Below, piece after piece: positions 1-6,723 of a stretch of 9,389 nucleotides of DNA (positions are counted from its first letter, which is position 1; each line of letters begins with the position of its first letter). The stretch comes from Candidatus Falkowiibacteriota bacterium (lineage in GTDB: Bacteria > Patescibacteriota > Patescibacteriia > Patescibacteriales > UBA12465): assembly GCA_903839955.1 (NCBI GenBank), contig CAIMEI010000055.1, positions 1 to 9,389 on the forward strand. The letters are read 5' to 3'. The position numbers were made by a program, and so were the translations under genes. Under the pieces are notes generated by a model. That model was not told the origin of the DNA. It did not search any database and saw only the letters and a list, made by a program, of their open reading frames with translations.

Positions 1-2065
1 CCTCGAAAAAACCCTCAAAAAAGAAAAAAATGCCCCGGCCTATGTTTGTCCGGAGGGCCACATGAGCTTGTCCGATTTGGAGCCGAGCTTTTTTTCGTTT
101 AATTCTAGCCAGGGAGCTTGCCCGACTTGCGGCGGCTTGGGGAATTGTCCAGAAGTGAGCGGCGATTTGGTGCTCAATGAAAATTTGAGCTTAGCGGAAG
201 GGGCCATCAGACCGCTTGGCTTGAACGCACTCAGTAATCCCAATTCTTTTTTTGCCCCCTTTGCCAAAGAAATCAAAGAAAGTAATTTGGATTTTCTCAA
301 GCCGGTTAAAACATTCACCGCGGCCGAAAAGAGATTTTTGCTGGATGGCGGCAAAGGATTCTATGGTTTGAAAAAAATCCTCCTAGATCGCTATCAGGAT
401 ACGCGCTCCAGCTTCATTAAGCAGGAAATTGAAAAGTGCCTGGTAGTTTCTTCTTGCCCCAGCTGTCAGGGGCGGCGTTTGAAAGCGGAGTCGTTAGCGG
501 TAAAAATTGAAGGTTTCTCTATCGCCGATTTGAGCCAGCCGGCGATTTTGGCCATGAAAAATCAGTTGAAAAATATTGAAAAGAAGCTAAAAGACGGAAC
601 CGCCCAGATTGCCAAACCGATCATCAAGGAAATCACCACTCGTTTGGACCTATTAAATAAAGTCGGACTCGCTTATCTTTCTATTAATCGTCCCTCCGGC
701 ACTCTTTCTGGCGGTGAAGCGCAAAGAATGCGTTTGGCCACGCAAATCGGTTCAGGATTGACTGAGGTGGTTTATGTTTTAGATGAGCCATCTATCGGTC
801 TGCACCAGCGCGACAATGATAAATTAATTGAAACCCTGAAGAAATTACGCGATCTCGGAAACACAGTGATTGTCGTGGAGCACGACGAAGCGACGATGCT
901 GGCGGCGGACCACCTGATTGATGTCGGTCCAGGAGCAGGAACTCTGGGCGGGCAGATTATTTTTGAGGGTACGCCGGAAAAAATAAAAAGCTGCCGCGCT
1001 TCTTTGACCGGCGACTATCTTTCGGGCCGCAAAAAAATTGCCGCCAAAAAAAACTATCGCCTCGGAAACGGCAAAAAGATTGAAATTATCGGCGCTAGCG
1101 AGCATAATTTGAAAAATTTAGACGTTTCTATTCCGCTCGGAAAACTAGTGGCAATTACCGGTGTGTCCGGTTCGGGGAAATCCACTTTAATCACCGACAT
1201 TCTTGCCAATGCTCTGAACCGCAAATTTTATCGGGCCAAAGTGGAACCGGGCCGCCACAAAGAAATAAAAGGCCTGGAGAATATTGATAAAGTGATTGAT
1301 ATCGACCAGTCGCCAATCGGCCGCACGCCGCGTTCCAACCCGGCAACCTACACGGGCGTGTTTACCTATGTTCGGGATATTTTTGCGGAATTGCCAGAAT
1401 CCAAAGCCAAAGGTCTTAACGCCGGCCACTTCTCCTTTAATGTTATTGGCGGCCGCTGTGAGCACTGTGAGGGCGATGGCGTGATCAAGGTGGAAATGCA
1501 GTTCATGTCGGACATTTACGTCACCTGCGATGTTTGCCAAGGCAAGCGTTACCAAAAGAAAGTTCTAGAAGTCTTATATAAAGGCAAAAATATTTATGAT
1601 TTTCTGGAAATGACGGTTTCTGAAGCACTGCCGTATTTTAAGAGCGTTGCCCCGCTATTCGAGAAGCTGTCGGTTCTGGAGAGAGTCGGCTTGGGCTACC
1701 TCAAGCTGGGTCAGTCAGCGACCACTCTTTCCGGCGGTGAAGCCCAGCGCGTCAAGCTGTCCACCGAATTGTCCCGCCGCTCTACTGGAAAAACTTTATA
1801 CATTCTAGATGAACCGACGACCGGCCTCCATTTTGCCGATATTGACCGCCTGCTTTTAGTAGTTAACCAGCTGGTGGATGCTGGCAATACCGTTTTGGTG
1901 ATTGAACACAACTTGGAAGTAATCAAGTCGGCCGACTGGGTGATTGATTTGGGTCCGGAAGGCGGCGACCAAGGAGGAGAAATCGTCGGCGTCGGCACGC
2001 CGGAAGAACTAAAAAAGAACAAAAAAAGTTATACCGGAAAATACCTAGCCCTGCTTAATAAATAA
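1..2065 (+). CDS. uvrA: UvrA excinuclease ABC subunit A, C-terminal part (5' end outside the window)
   Basis: DNA-damage recognition ATPase of nucleotide excision repair; as a dimer it loads UvrB at lesions. The frame is open from base 2, so the gene begins upstream; about 250 N-terminal residues, including the first Walker A, are missing. Numbering from the internal Met at 62, the visible parts are: CPTC at residues 20-23, the second half of the first zinc module; ABC signature I LSGGEAQ at 215-221; Walker B VLDEP at 239-243; the second Walker A GVSGSGKST at 367-375; the UvrA zinc finger C466/C469/C489/C492 (Cx2C-x19-Cx2C); ABC signature II LSGGEAQ from 556; and the second Walker B LDEP at 582-585. 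The length from the first zinc module to the C-terminus (about 670 residues) matches normal UvrA. In the first zinc module the expected CxxC is replaced by CPEGH (bases 47-61). The gene ends with TAA, 44 bases before the next gene, and no terminator is visible between them. The identification is secure. Confidence 0.97.
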   Translation, partial: LEKTLKKEKNAPAYVCPEGHMSLSDLEPSFFSFNSSQGACPTCGGLGNCPEVSGDLVLNENLSLAEGAIRPLGLNALSNPNSFFAPFAKEIKESNLDFLKPVKTFTAAEKRFLLDGGKGFYGLKKILLDRYQDTRSSFIKQEIEKCLVVSSCPSCQGRRLKAESLAVKIEGFSIADLSQPAILAMKNQLKNIEKKLKDGTAQIAKPIIKEITTRLDLLNKVGLAYLSINRPSGTLSGGEAQRMRLATQIGSGLTEVVYVLDEPSIGLHQRDNDKLIETLKKLRDLGNTVIVVEHDEATMLAADHLIDVGPGAGTLGGQIIFEGTPEKIKSCRASLTGDYLSGRKKIAAKKNYRLGNGKKIEIIGASEHNLKNLDVSIPLGKLVAITGVSGSGKSTLITDILANALNRKFYRAKVEPGRHKEIKGLENIDKVIDIDQSPIGRTPRSNPATYTGVFTYVRDIFAELPESKAKGLNAGHFSFNVIGGRCEHCEGDGVIKVEMQFMSDIYVTCDVCQGKRYQKKVLEVLYKGKNIYDFLEMTVSEALPYFKSVAPLFEKLSVLERVGLGYLKLGQSATTLSGGEAQRVKLSTELSRRSTGKTLYILDEPTTGLHFADIDRLLLVVNQLVDAGNTVLVIEHNLEVIKSADWVIDLGPEGGDQGGEIVGVGTPEELKKNKKSYTGKYLALLNK

Positions 2066-2096
2066 ATTAATTAATAATCAGCTATTTAACAATAAA

Positions 2097-2105
2097 AAAG
2101 GAGGA
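2097..2105 (+). promoter_or_regulatory. Strong Shine-Dalgarno sequence for the 2110 gene
   Basis: AAAGGAGGA ends four bases before the ATG at 2110 and is nearly a full complement of the 16S rRNA 3' end. It fixes the start of the small gene downstream. It stands out because none of the four leftward genes has a recognisable Shine-Dalgarno. Confidence 0.85.
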
Positions 2106-2109
2106 CTTA

Positions 2110-2592
2110 ATGGACGTAAAATTTATTTTCTTAATTATTTTAATCATTGTCGCCTTGCCGGCCGTTGCTAGCTGGCAAAAAATTGCTTCAATCGATGACG
2201 TGGTCGCCAAAATTGACGAAGAATCGTCGCTAGATTTAGTGGATGTCATTCCCCAGAAAGACCTGGAAATTTATTTGAAAAAAATTAGGAAATATTTATT
2301 CCAAAGCCAGGAGCATCGGCGCTTTACGGAGGCGATTCTGCAAAGAATAATCACTTGCGCCGGAGAAGGCCAATTGAAATTGACTTTATTTGATGAGGAC
2401 TTCCTGGAGTATCGAAATATTTTCGCCCAGCTAACTAGCGGGCAATTAGTCGAGGCCAGCCAAGAAGCAACCCGGTTGATGTCTAAGAAAAGCAACGCTT
2501 CAACCGAGCTAGGCAAAGAATTTTTACGAGCGATTCGCGACCTAGCCAAGGTGCAGGCCGCCGCAAAAGTTAGTCCGGCCCCGGCCATCTAA
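2110..2592 (+). CDS. Hypothetical small exported or membrane-anchored protein
   Basis: I do not recognise this 160-residue protein. It opens with a hydrophobic stretch at residues 5-20, preceded by only one Lys, then Pro17 and Ala-Val-Ala at 18-20 before Ser21. This fits either a cleaved Sec signal peptide (signal peptidase I after Ala20) or an N-terminal membrane anchor. There is no lipobox Cys. The rest is charged and probably mostly helical, with a basic cluster around residues 58-74 (KKIRKYLF, EHRR) and an Ala/Pro-rich C-terminal tail (VSPAPAI). A single Cys lies near residue 82, and no catalytic motif is apparent. The start is fixed by an excellent Shine-Dalgarno at 2097-2105. The gene sits 44 bases behind uvrA with no visible terminator between, so read-through from uvrA is likely, and it ends at the hairpin at 2597-2627. 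The good ribosome binding site, hydrophobic leader and normal composition argue for a real gene. A link to DNA repair is not implied. Confidence 0.8.
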   Translation: MDVKFIFLIILIIVALPAVASWQKIASIDDVVAKIDEESSLDLVDVIPQKDLEIYLKKIRKYLFQSQEHRRFTEAILQRIITCAGEGQLKLTLFDEDFLEYRNIFAQLTSGQLVEASQEATRLMSKKSNASTELGKEFLRAIRDLAKVQAAAKVSPAPAI

Positions 2593-2596
2593 AAGC

Positions 2597-2627
2597 AAAA
2601 CCCGTTAGAGTAATCTGACGGGTTTTT
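2597..2627. terminator. Bidirectional intrinsic terminator between convergent genes
   Basis: An 11-bp stem (2599-2609 with 2614-2624, one G-T wobble at 2606/2617) closes a 4-base loop, GTAA. The A-run at 2597-2600 pairs with the T-run at 2623-2626, so on the plus strand the stem is followed by TTTTT and on the minus strand by TTTTGCTTTT. It lies in the 37-base gap between the TAA of the rightward gene (2592) and the TAA of the leftward gene (2630), so it can end both transcripts. Confidence 0.88.
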
Positions 2628-2629
2628 CA

Positions 2630-3127
2630 TTATAGCTGAGACAAAACTTTTAACTGCAGCGCTTTGCTTCGGCTATCTAAAATGGCAAAGCTAGCTTGAT
2701 AGGGCGGGCCATTAAGCGTTCCAGGATTGGCAATTGTTGTTTGTCCTTCGGTTATTAGGGCGGGGCGATGCGTGTGTCCGTGGAAAGCGTAGGCCGGTTT
2801 TTCGTCCCGCCTAGCCAGAAATTCCCGTAACTCTTTGGGCTTGTGAATGGCTAGAATATTCAAGCCAGCTAATTTCATGCTTAATATCTGGGGAGCGAAA
2901 GTAATTTGCGGATATTTTTTTGTTTCGCTGGCACCAAAAAGATCGGCGTTACCGCCGACCATGAGAATCTTGCCGGAAAAATTATAAGCCAAATGCTCCA
3001 GAGTTTGCCCGTTAGCCAGGTCGCCGCAGAAAATCAGCGTGGCGATTTTTTCTTTTCGGCAATAGTCTAAAAAAATATCTAGATTGTGCCAGTCGTCGTG
3101 CAGGTCGGAAAAAATGGCGATTTTCAT
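2630..3127 (-). CDS. YfcE/MJ0936-type metallophosphoesterase (predicted phosphodiesterase)
   Basis: A 165-residue single-domain calcineurin-like phosphoesterase, the usual size for the bacterial/archaeal YfcE-MJ0936 group, which hydrolyses phosphodiesters with two metal ions in the cytoplasm. The motifs run in family order: SDLHDD (Asp8, His10), CGDLANG (Asp36), GGNAD (Asn60), a lone His95 in AIHKPKEL, then GHTH (His118, His120) and the C-terminal NPGTLNGPPYQ that usually reads NPGS..PR. All expected metal ligands are present, but the central HGH seen in many relatives is reduced to one His (IHK). There is no signal peptide or membrane segment. It is the last gene of the leftward operon; its ATG overlaps the upstream TGA in ATGA (3124-3127), which implies translational coupling. 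Its own Shine-Dalgarno is at best a weak AGAG. The natural substrate cannot be read from sequence. Family confidence is high. Confidence 0.92.
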   Translation of the reverse strand: MKIAIFSDLHDDWHNLDIFLDYCRKEKIATLIFCGDLANGQTLEHLAYNFSGKILMVGGNADLFGASETKKYPQITFAPQILSMKLAGLNILAIHKPKELREFLARRDEKPAYAFHGHTHRPALITEGQTTIANPGTLNGPPYQASFAILDSRSKALQLKVLSQL

Positions 3128-3699
3128 TCATTAACTCTTAATTTTATTTCATAAGCCATCTGCTCCAACTTGCGCAAATGGCCGCGCGCCTGGTCGTATT
3201 TGGTGCGCAGATAACCGGTCATATCGAAATCAATCAGCTGATCCATAATGCTCTCTGCCAATTCTTTGGTTTCAGCGACGCTTTTAAAGTTGCCGATCGC
3301 GGCCTGGTTGGTGGCGACGCGGACTAATTCGCCGAGCAAATCGCAGATGCCGCCCAAATAGGCGTCAGTGCCGAGTTTGAGCTTTTTGATTTTATCAATT
3401 TTTTCGCCCTTGATGGCGAAGGACAGGAGTTTGGCTTCGGCGTATTCTTCCACGGCGGCTCGGTAAGCGCCTTCTTCCTCAATGCGCTTAATGGTGAACT
3501 TTTTTTCTAGGTTCAAAAGCTCGCTTTCCATTTCAGTCAGCTTCTCATCGGCAGTTTTTAAATCGCCGCGGTGAAGAGCGAAAATTGCTTTTTTGGAGTG
3601 GAAGAGAACATTATTGGATAAAGAAATTATCTGGCGCCGCTCGCTTTCTTGCAGGCGATAATCTTTTTTGAGCTGGATGACAAAGGTTTTGTTAATCAT
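3124..3699 (-). CDS. Translin/TRAX-family protein (predicted RNA-binding protein or RNase)
   Basis: A 191-residue, all-helical protein resembling the translin superfamily, closer to TRAX and the archaeal homologues than to classic translin. The TRAX-like features are EEYAEA at residues 84-89, aligning with QEYVEA of human TRAX; YLGGICDLLGELVR at 114-127, aligning with YLLGVADLTGELMR; and a C-terminal LRKLEQMAYEIKLR, aligning with LAKVENACYALKVR. From recalled human TRAX, Glu85, Glu88 and Asp120 fall on its catalytic triad Glu126, Glu129 and Asp193, so the RNase site looks intact. Eukaryotic translin-TRAX (C3PO) and the archaeal form build octameric barrels that cleave RNA inside. No separate translin-type subunit is visible here, so a homo-oligomer as in archaea is the simplest guess. 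The gene starts 6 bases after the tandem ATPase, lacks a clear Shine-Dalgarno and overlaps the phosphoesterase by 4 bases. There is no signal peptide; it should be cytoplasmic. The family call rests on remembered alignments. Confidence 0.85.
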   Translation of the reverse strand: MINKTFVIQLKKDYRLQESERRQIISLSNNVLFHSKKAIFALHRGDLKTADEKLTEMESELLNLEKKFTIKRIEEEGAYRAAVEEYAEAKLLSFAIKGEKIDKIKKLKLGTDAYLGGICDLLGELVRVATNQAAIGNFKSVAETKELAESIMDQLIDFDMTGYLRTKYDQARGHLRKLEQMAYEIKLRVNE

Positions 3700-3705
3700 A
3701 AAAAT

Positions 3706-6700
3706 TTATATTACTCTAAATACTTCTTGAAGAGAGGTTTCGCCGGCCAGAGCCTTTAAAACGCCGTCTTGGAGCATTGTCACCGTCCCGTCTTGCATGG
3801 CCAGCTCTTCAATCTCGTGGTCGGTGGAGTTTGGGTTTTGAATTAATTTTTGGATTTCCGGAGTGACGGCGATGGTTTCATATAAACCAAGTCGTCCCTT
3901 GTAGCCCAGGCCGCCGCATTCCGGACAGCCGCCGCCTTCGTAAAACACCAACTCTTTCGGCACTTTGACGGCCGGGTTTTTTATTTCCGCGAGCGCTTTT
4001 TTCGCTTCTTCCAAGAGTCCGGCTTCTGGCACACAGACTTTTTTGCAGGAGGGACAGATTTTTCGCACCAAACGCTGACCGATGGAAAACTCAATGGAGT
4101 TGGCTAGGGCGGAGCGGTCAATGTCCAGCCCGGCGAAACGGGAGATGGCGCCGGCGGCGCTATTAGCATGAATGGTGGAGAGAACTAAGTGTCCGGTCAT
4201 GGAAGCTTCCACGGCAATTTCGGCCGTTTCGTGGTCGCGGATTTCTCCGATCATCATGATGTTGGGGTTTTGACGCAGCAAAGAGCGCATGGCCGCGGCG
4301 AAGGTGTAGCCTTTTTCGGTATCAATCTGAGTCTGAATAATTCCTGGCAATTGATATTCAATCGGATCCTCGACGGTGATAACTTTGACATCTGGCTGAT
4401 TCAGCGTGTTGAGGGCGGAATAAAGAGTGGTGGTTTTGCCGCTGCCGGTCGGGCCGGTGGTAATAATGATGCCCTTGGTTTTTTTGAGAGCTTTTTTGAA
4501 AGCGTCCAAGGAATAAGTGGTGATACCCAAGCTTTCCATGGAAAGGGAGGCGGCGGAATTGCTGAGCAAGCGGACGACGATGGTTTCGCCGTAGCCGCCG
4601 GAAATAATGGAAAGGCGGCAATCTGCTCTTTTCCCGTCTGGCAAATAGATAACGAAGCGGCCATCCATGGTGGCCCGTTTCTCGTTGGTGGCGAATCCAG
4701 CTAGTAATTTTACTTCAGCGAGCAGGGGGATATAGGAAGCTTTGGGGATGTCTAAAAGATCGGTCATGACGCCGTCAATGCGCAAGCGGACTTTTACTTC
4801 ATTTTCCGCTGGTTCAATGTGGAGGTCGCCAGCATTGCCAACAATTGCCATGCTGATGATGAAGCTGAGAATTTTTTGGCTCGGTAATTCGGCCACCGCT
4901 TCCTTGACTCCTTTGATGTTCCGGCCCAGCTCTTGCGCCTTGGCCATTTCGGCGGCGGTGATTTTAATGCCGCGCCCAATAGTTTGCGAAATAACAATAT
5001 CGTAGAGCTCGTTAATATAATCAAAATTGCCGATTACTCGGTAAACTTCGTCCAGGGAAGTGACGCCATTTAAGGCTTTAAGAACGCCATCTTGAAGCAT
5101 GGTAATCATGCCATTTTCAATGGCTTGCTGGAGAATTTTGAAAGATGGCGCTTTTTCCACGGTCAGCTCTTTGATTTTTTCGTCCATGGTAAATAGCTCA
5201 TAGATGCCGATGCGTCCCTTGTAGCCGATTTGGCTGCAGTATTCGCAGCCGGACCCGGCTTGATAAATGGTGGGGAGGTCGGCAGGAATGTTAATGCCGG
5301 ATTTTGGCGAAATAACGGCCAAGATTTTTTTGACCTGGTCAGCTTCTTCTTCGCTAAGAAGATGTTCTTTTCGGCATTTCGGGCAGAGCTGGCGTACCAA
5401 GCGCTGGCCAATGACCGCGTTGATGGAGGGCACGAGGAAATAAGGTTTTACCCCCATGTCAATCAAGCGGGGAATTACGCCGGCGGCGTCGTTGGTGTGC
5501 AAAGTGGAGACCACTAAGTGGCCCGTTAGACTGGCTTGAATGGCAATCTCGGCCGTTTCTTGATCGCGGATTTCGCCAACCATGACAACGTTGGGGTCTT
5601 GGCGGAGAATCGAGCGCAAGCCCTCGGCGAAGCCGTAGCCGCGCGCTGGTTCCACTTGGCTCTGGTTGATTCCTTCTACCTGGTATTCTATTGGGTCTTC
5701 CAGTGTGATGATTTTTGTTCCCGGTCTATTTAATCTATTAAGGATAGCGTAAAGAGTGGTGGTTTTACCGGCGCCCGTTGGACCGGTCGTTAGGATTAGG
5801 CCATTCGGCTTGGAAATTTCTCTTTCCAAAATCTCGTGCACCTGCGGCAATAGTCCTAATTTTTCAAAAGGCAGTCCGGCCGACGAGGCTTTTAAGAGGC
5901 GCAAAACGACGCTTTCACCGAAAGCAGTCGGTAAGAAAGAACAGCGCACTTCCACTTTTCCTTGGGCGATGGTAATTGTGAAGCGGCCGTCTTGCGGCTT
6001 GTCTTCAACGTTGATTTTTACTTTGGCTAATATTTTCAGGCGCGCCGCAATCATTTTCCACTGCTTGTGGTCTATTTTGGCGGCATCCTGCAAAACGCCG
6101 TCAATGCGCAGGCGAATCGCCACGACATTTTCTTCGGCTTCGATATGGACATCGCTAGCATCTACCTTGAGGGCAGTGGCCAAAATCAAAGTGATGATGT
6201 CGCTAATATTCACCTGGTTGATTTTATCTTCCAGGTATTTGTAGCTGCTGATTTCTAATTTATATTTTTCCAGCGCCGCCTCGCTGATGTCTATTCCTCT
6301 TTGACTGGGTTTGACCTTGGGGATGGCTTTATATACTTCTAAGGCGCCGCTAAGGCTATTTTCGGAGATGAGATAGATTTTTACTTCGCAGAAATACAAC
6401 TTATTCAAGCGGTCGGCTAAATCTTGCTGGGCCGGACCCTTGGCGATCACGCCGATGCGGACGTGTTCACCGTCGTAAAAGAAACAGACGGTTTTTAGCT
6501 TGCGCGCCTCTTTCTCATCAATCAAAGCGATGGCTTCCGGGCTGACCGGAAAACCAAACAGATTGATATATGGCAAACCGAGCGAATTGGCATCCGCTTC
6601 GGTTTGTTTCTCGATTTCTTTAATTTTTATTTCCTGCTGTTTCTGAGCGAATTTACCCTGGGGGGTGTCGTCATCGCTGTTTTGGCCAGAAATCAGGTTT

Positions 6701-6723
6701 TCGATAGAATCAAAGTCGCTCAT
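3706..6723 (-). CDS. pilB: Tandem PilB/GspE-type secretion ATPase with two complete catalytic modules in one chain
   Basis: Predicted cytoplasmic motor ATPase for type IV pilus or type II secretion-like fibre assembly. Residues 1 to about 150 form an N1 domain like that of PilB/MshE. Module 1: N2 domain with DVHIEA (His193), Walker A GPTGAGKTTT (Lys320), Asp box ITLEDPIEY (340-347), Walker B GEIRDQETAEIA (Glu384), His box GHLVVSTLHTND (His402, His409), zinc Cys447/450/493/496. Module 2: DLHIEP (His635), Walker A GPTGSGKTTT (Lys763), ITVEDPIEYQ (783-791), GEIRDHETAEIA (Glu827), GHLVLSTIHAN (His845, His852), zinc Cys890/893/933/936. Equivalent residues sit about 443 apart, and both modules end in MLQDGVLKAL. 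At 1005 residues it is roughly twice the usual length; module 2 has no second N1 domain, only a helical linker near 570-620. No frameshift or decayed motif is seen. Its ATG directly abuts the TAA of the membrane-protein gene. No pilin, pilC or pilT lies in the window, so the exact machine (pilB versus gspE) is not settled. Confidence 0.95.
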   Translation of the reverse strand: MSDFDSIENLISGQNSDDDTPQGKFAQKQQEIKIKEIEKQTEADANSLGLPYINLFGFPVSPEAIALIDEKEARKLKTVCFFYDGEHVRIGVIAKGPAQQDLADRLNKLYFCEVKIYLISENSLSGALEVYKAIPKVKPSQRGIDISEAALEKYKLEISSYKYLEDKINQVNISDIITLILATALKVDASDVHIEAEENVVAIRLRIDGVLQDAAKIDHKQWKMIAARLKILAKVKINVEDKPQDGRFTITIAQGKVEVRCSFLPTAFGESVVLRLLKASSAGLPFEKLGLLPQVHEILEREISKPNGLILTTGPTGAGKTTTLYAILNRLNRPGTKIITLEDPIEYQVEGINQSQVEPARGYGFAEGLRSILRQDPNVVMVGEIRDQETAEIAIQASLTGHLVVSTLHTNDAAGVIPRLIDMGVKPYFLVPSINAVIGQRLVRQLCPKCRKEHLLSEEEADQVKKILAVISPKSGINIPADLPTIYQAGSGCEYCSQIGYKGRIGIYELFTMDEKIKELTVEKAPSFKILQQAIENGMITMLQDGVLKALNGVTSLDEVYRVIGNFDYINELYDIVISQTIGRGIKITAAEMAKAQELGRNIKGVKEAVAELPSQKILSFIISMAIVGNAGDLHIEPAENEVKVRLRIDGVMTDLLDIPKASYIPLLAEVKLLAGFATNEKRATMDGRFVIYLPDGKRADCRLSIISGGYGETIVVRLLSNSAASLSMESLGITTYSLDAFKKALKKTKGIIITTGPTGSGKTTTLYSALNTLNQPDVKVITVEDPIEYQLPGIIQTQIDTEKGYTFAAAMRSLLRQNPNIMMIGEIRDHETAEIAVEASMTGHLVLSTIHANSAAGAISRFAGLDIDRSALANSIEFSIGQRLVRKICPSCKKVCVPEAGLLEEAKKALAEIKNPAVKVPKELVFYEGGGCPECGGLGYKGRLGLYETIAVTPEIQKLIQNPNSTDHEIEELAMQDGTVTMLQDGVLKALAGETSLQEVFRVI

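Noticed and set aside
4189..4704. Long open frame on the plus strand, and a similar one at 5756-6244
   Set aside because: Both lie antisense inside the tandem ATPase gene, whose protein is continuous and fully matches the family. The antisense translations show no domain and have no ribosome binding site.
3706..6723. Two adjacent pilB-like genes (such as pilB plus pilT) wrongly read as one
   Set aside because: The frame is uninterrupted across the junction near residues 565-620, with no stop, start signal or spacer-like sequence. The second half has PilB-type zinc cysteines, which PilT lacks.
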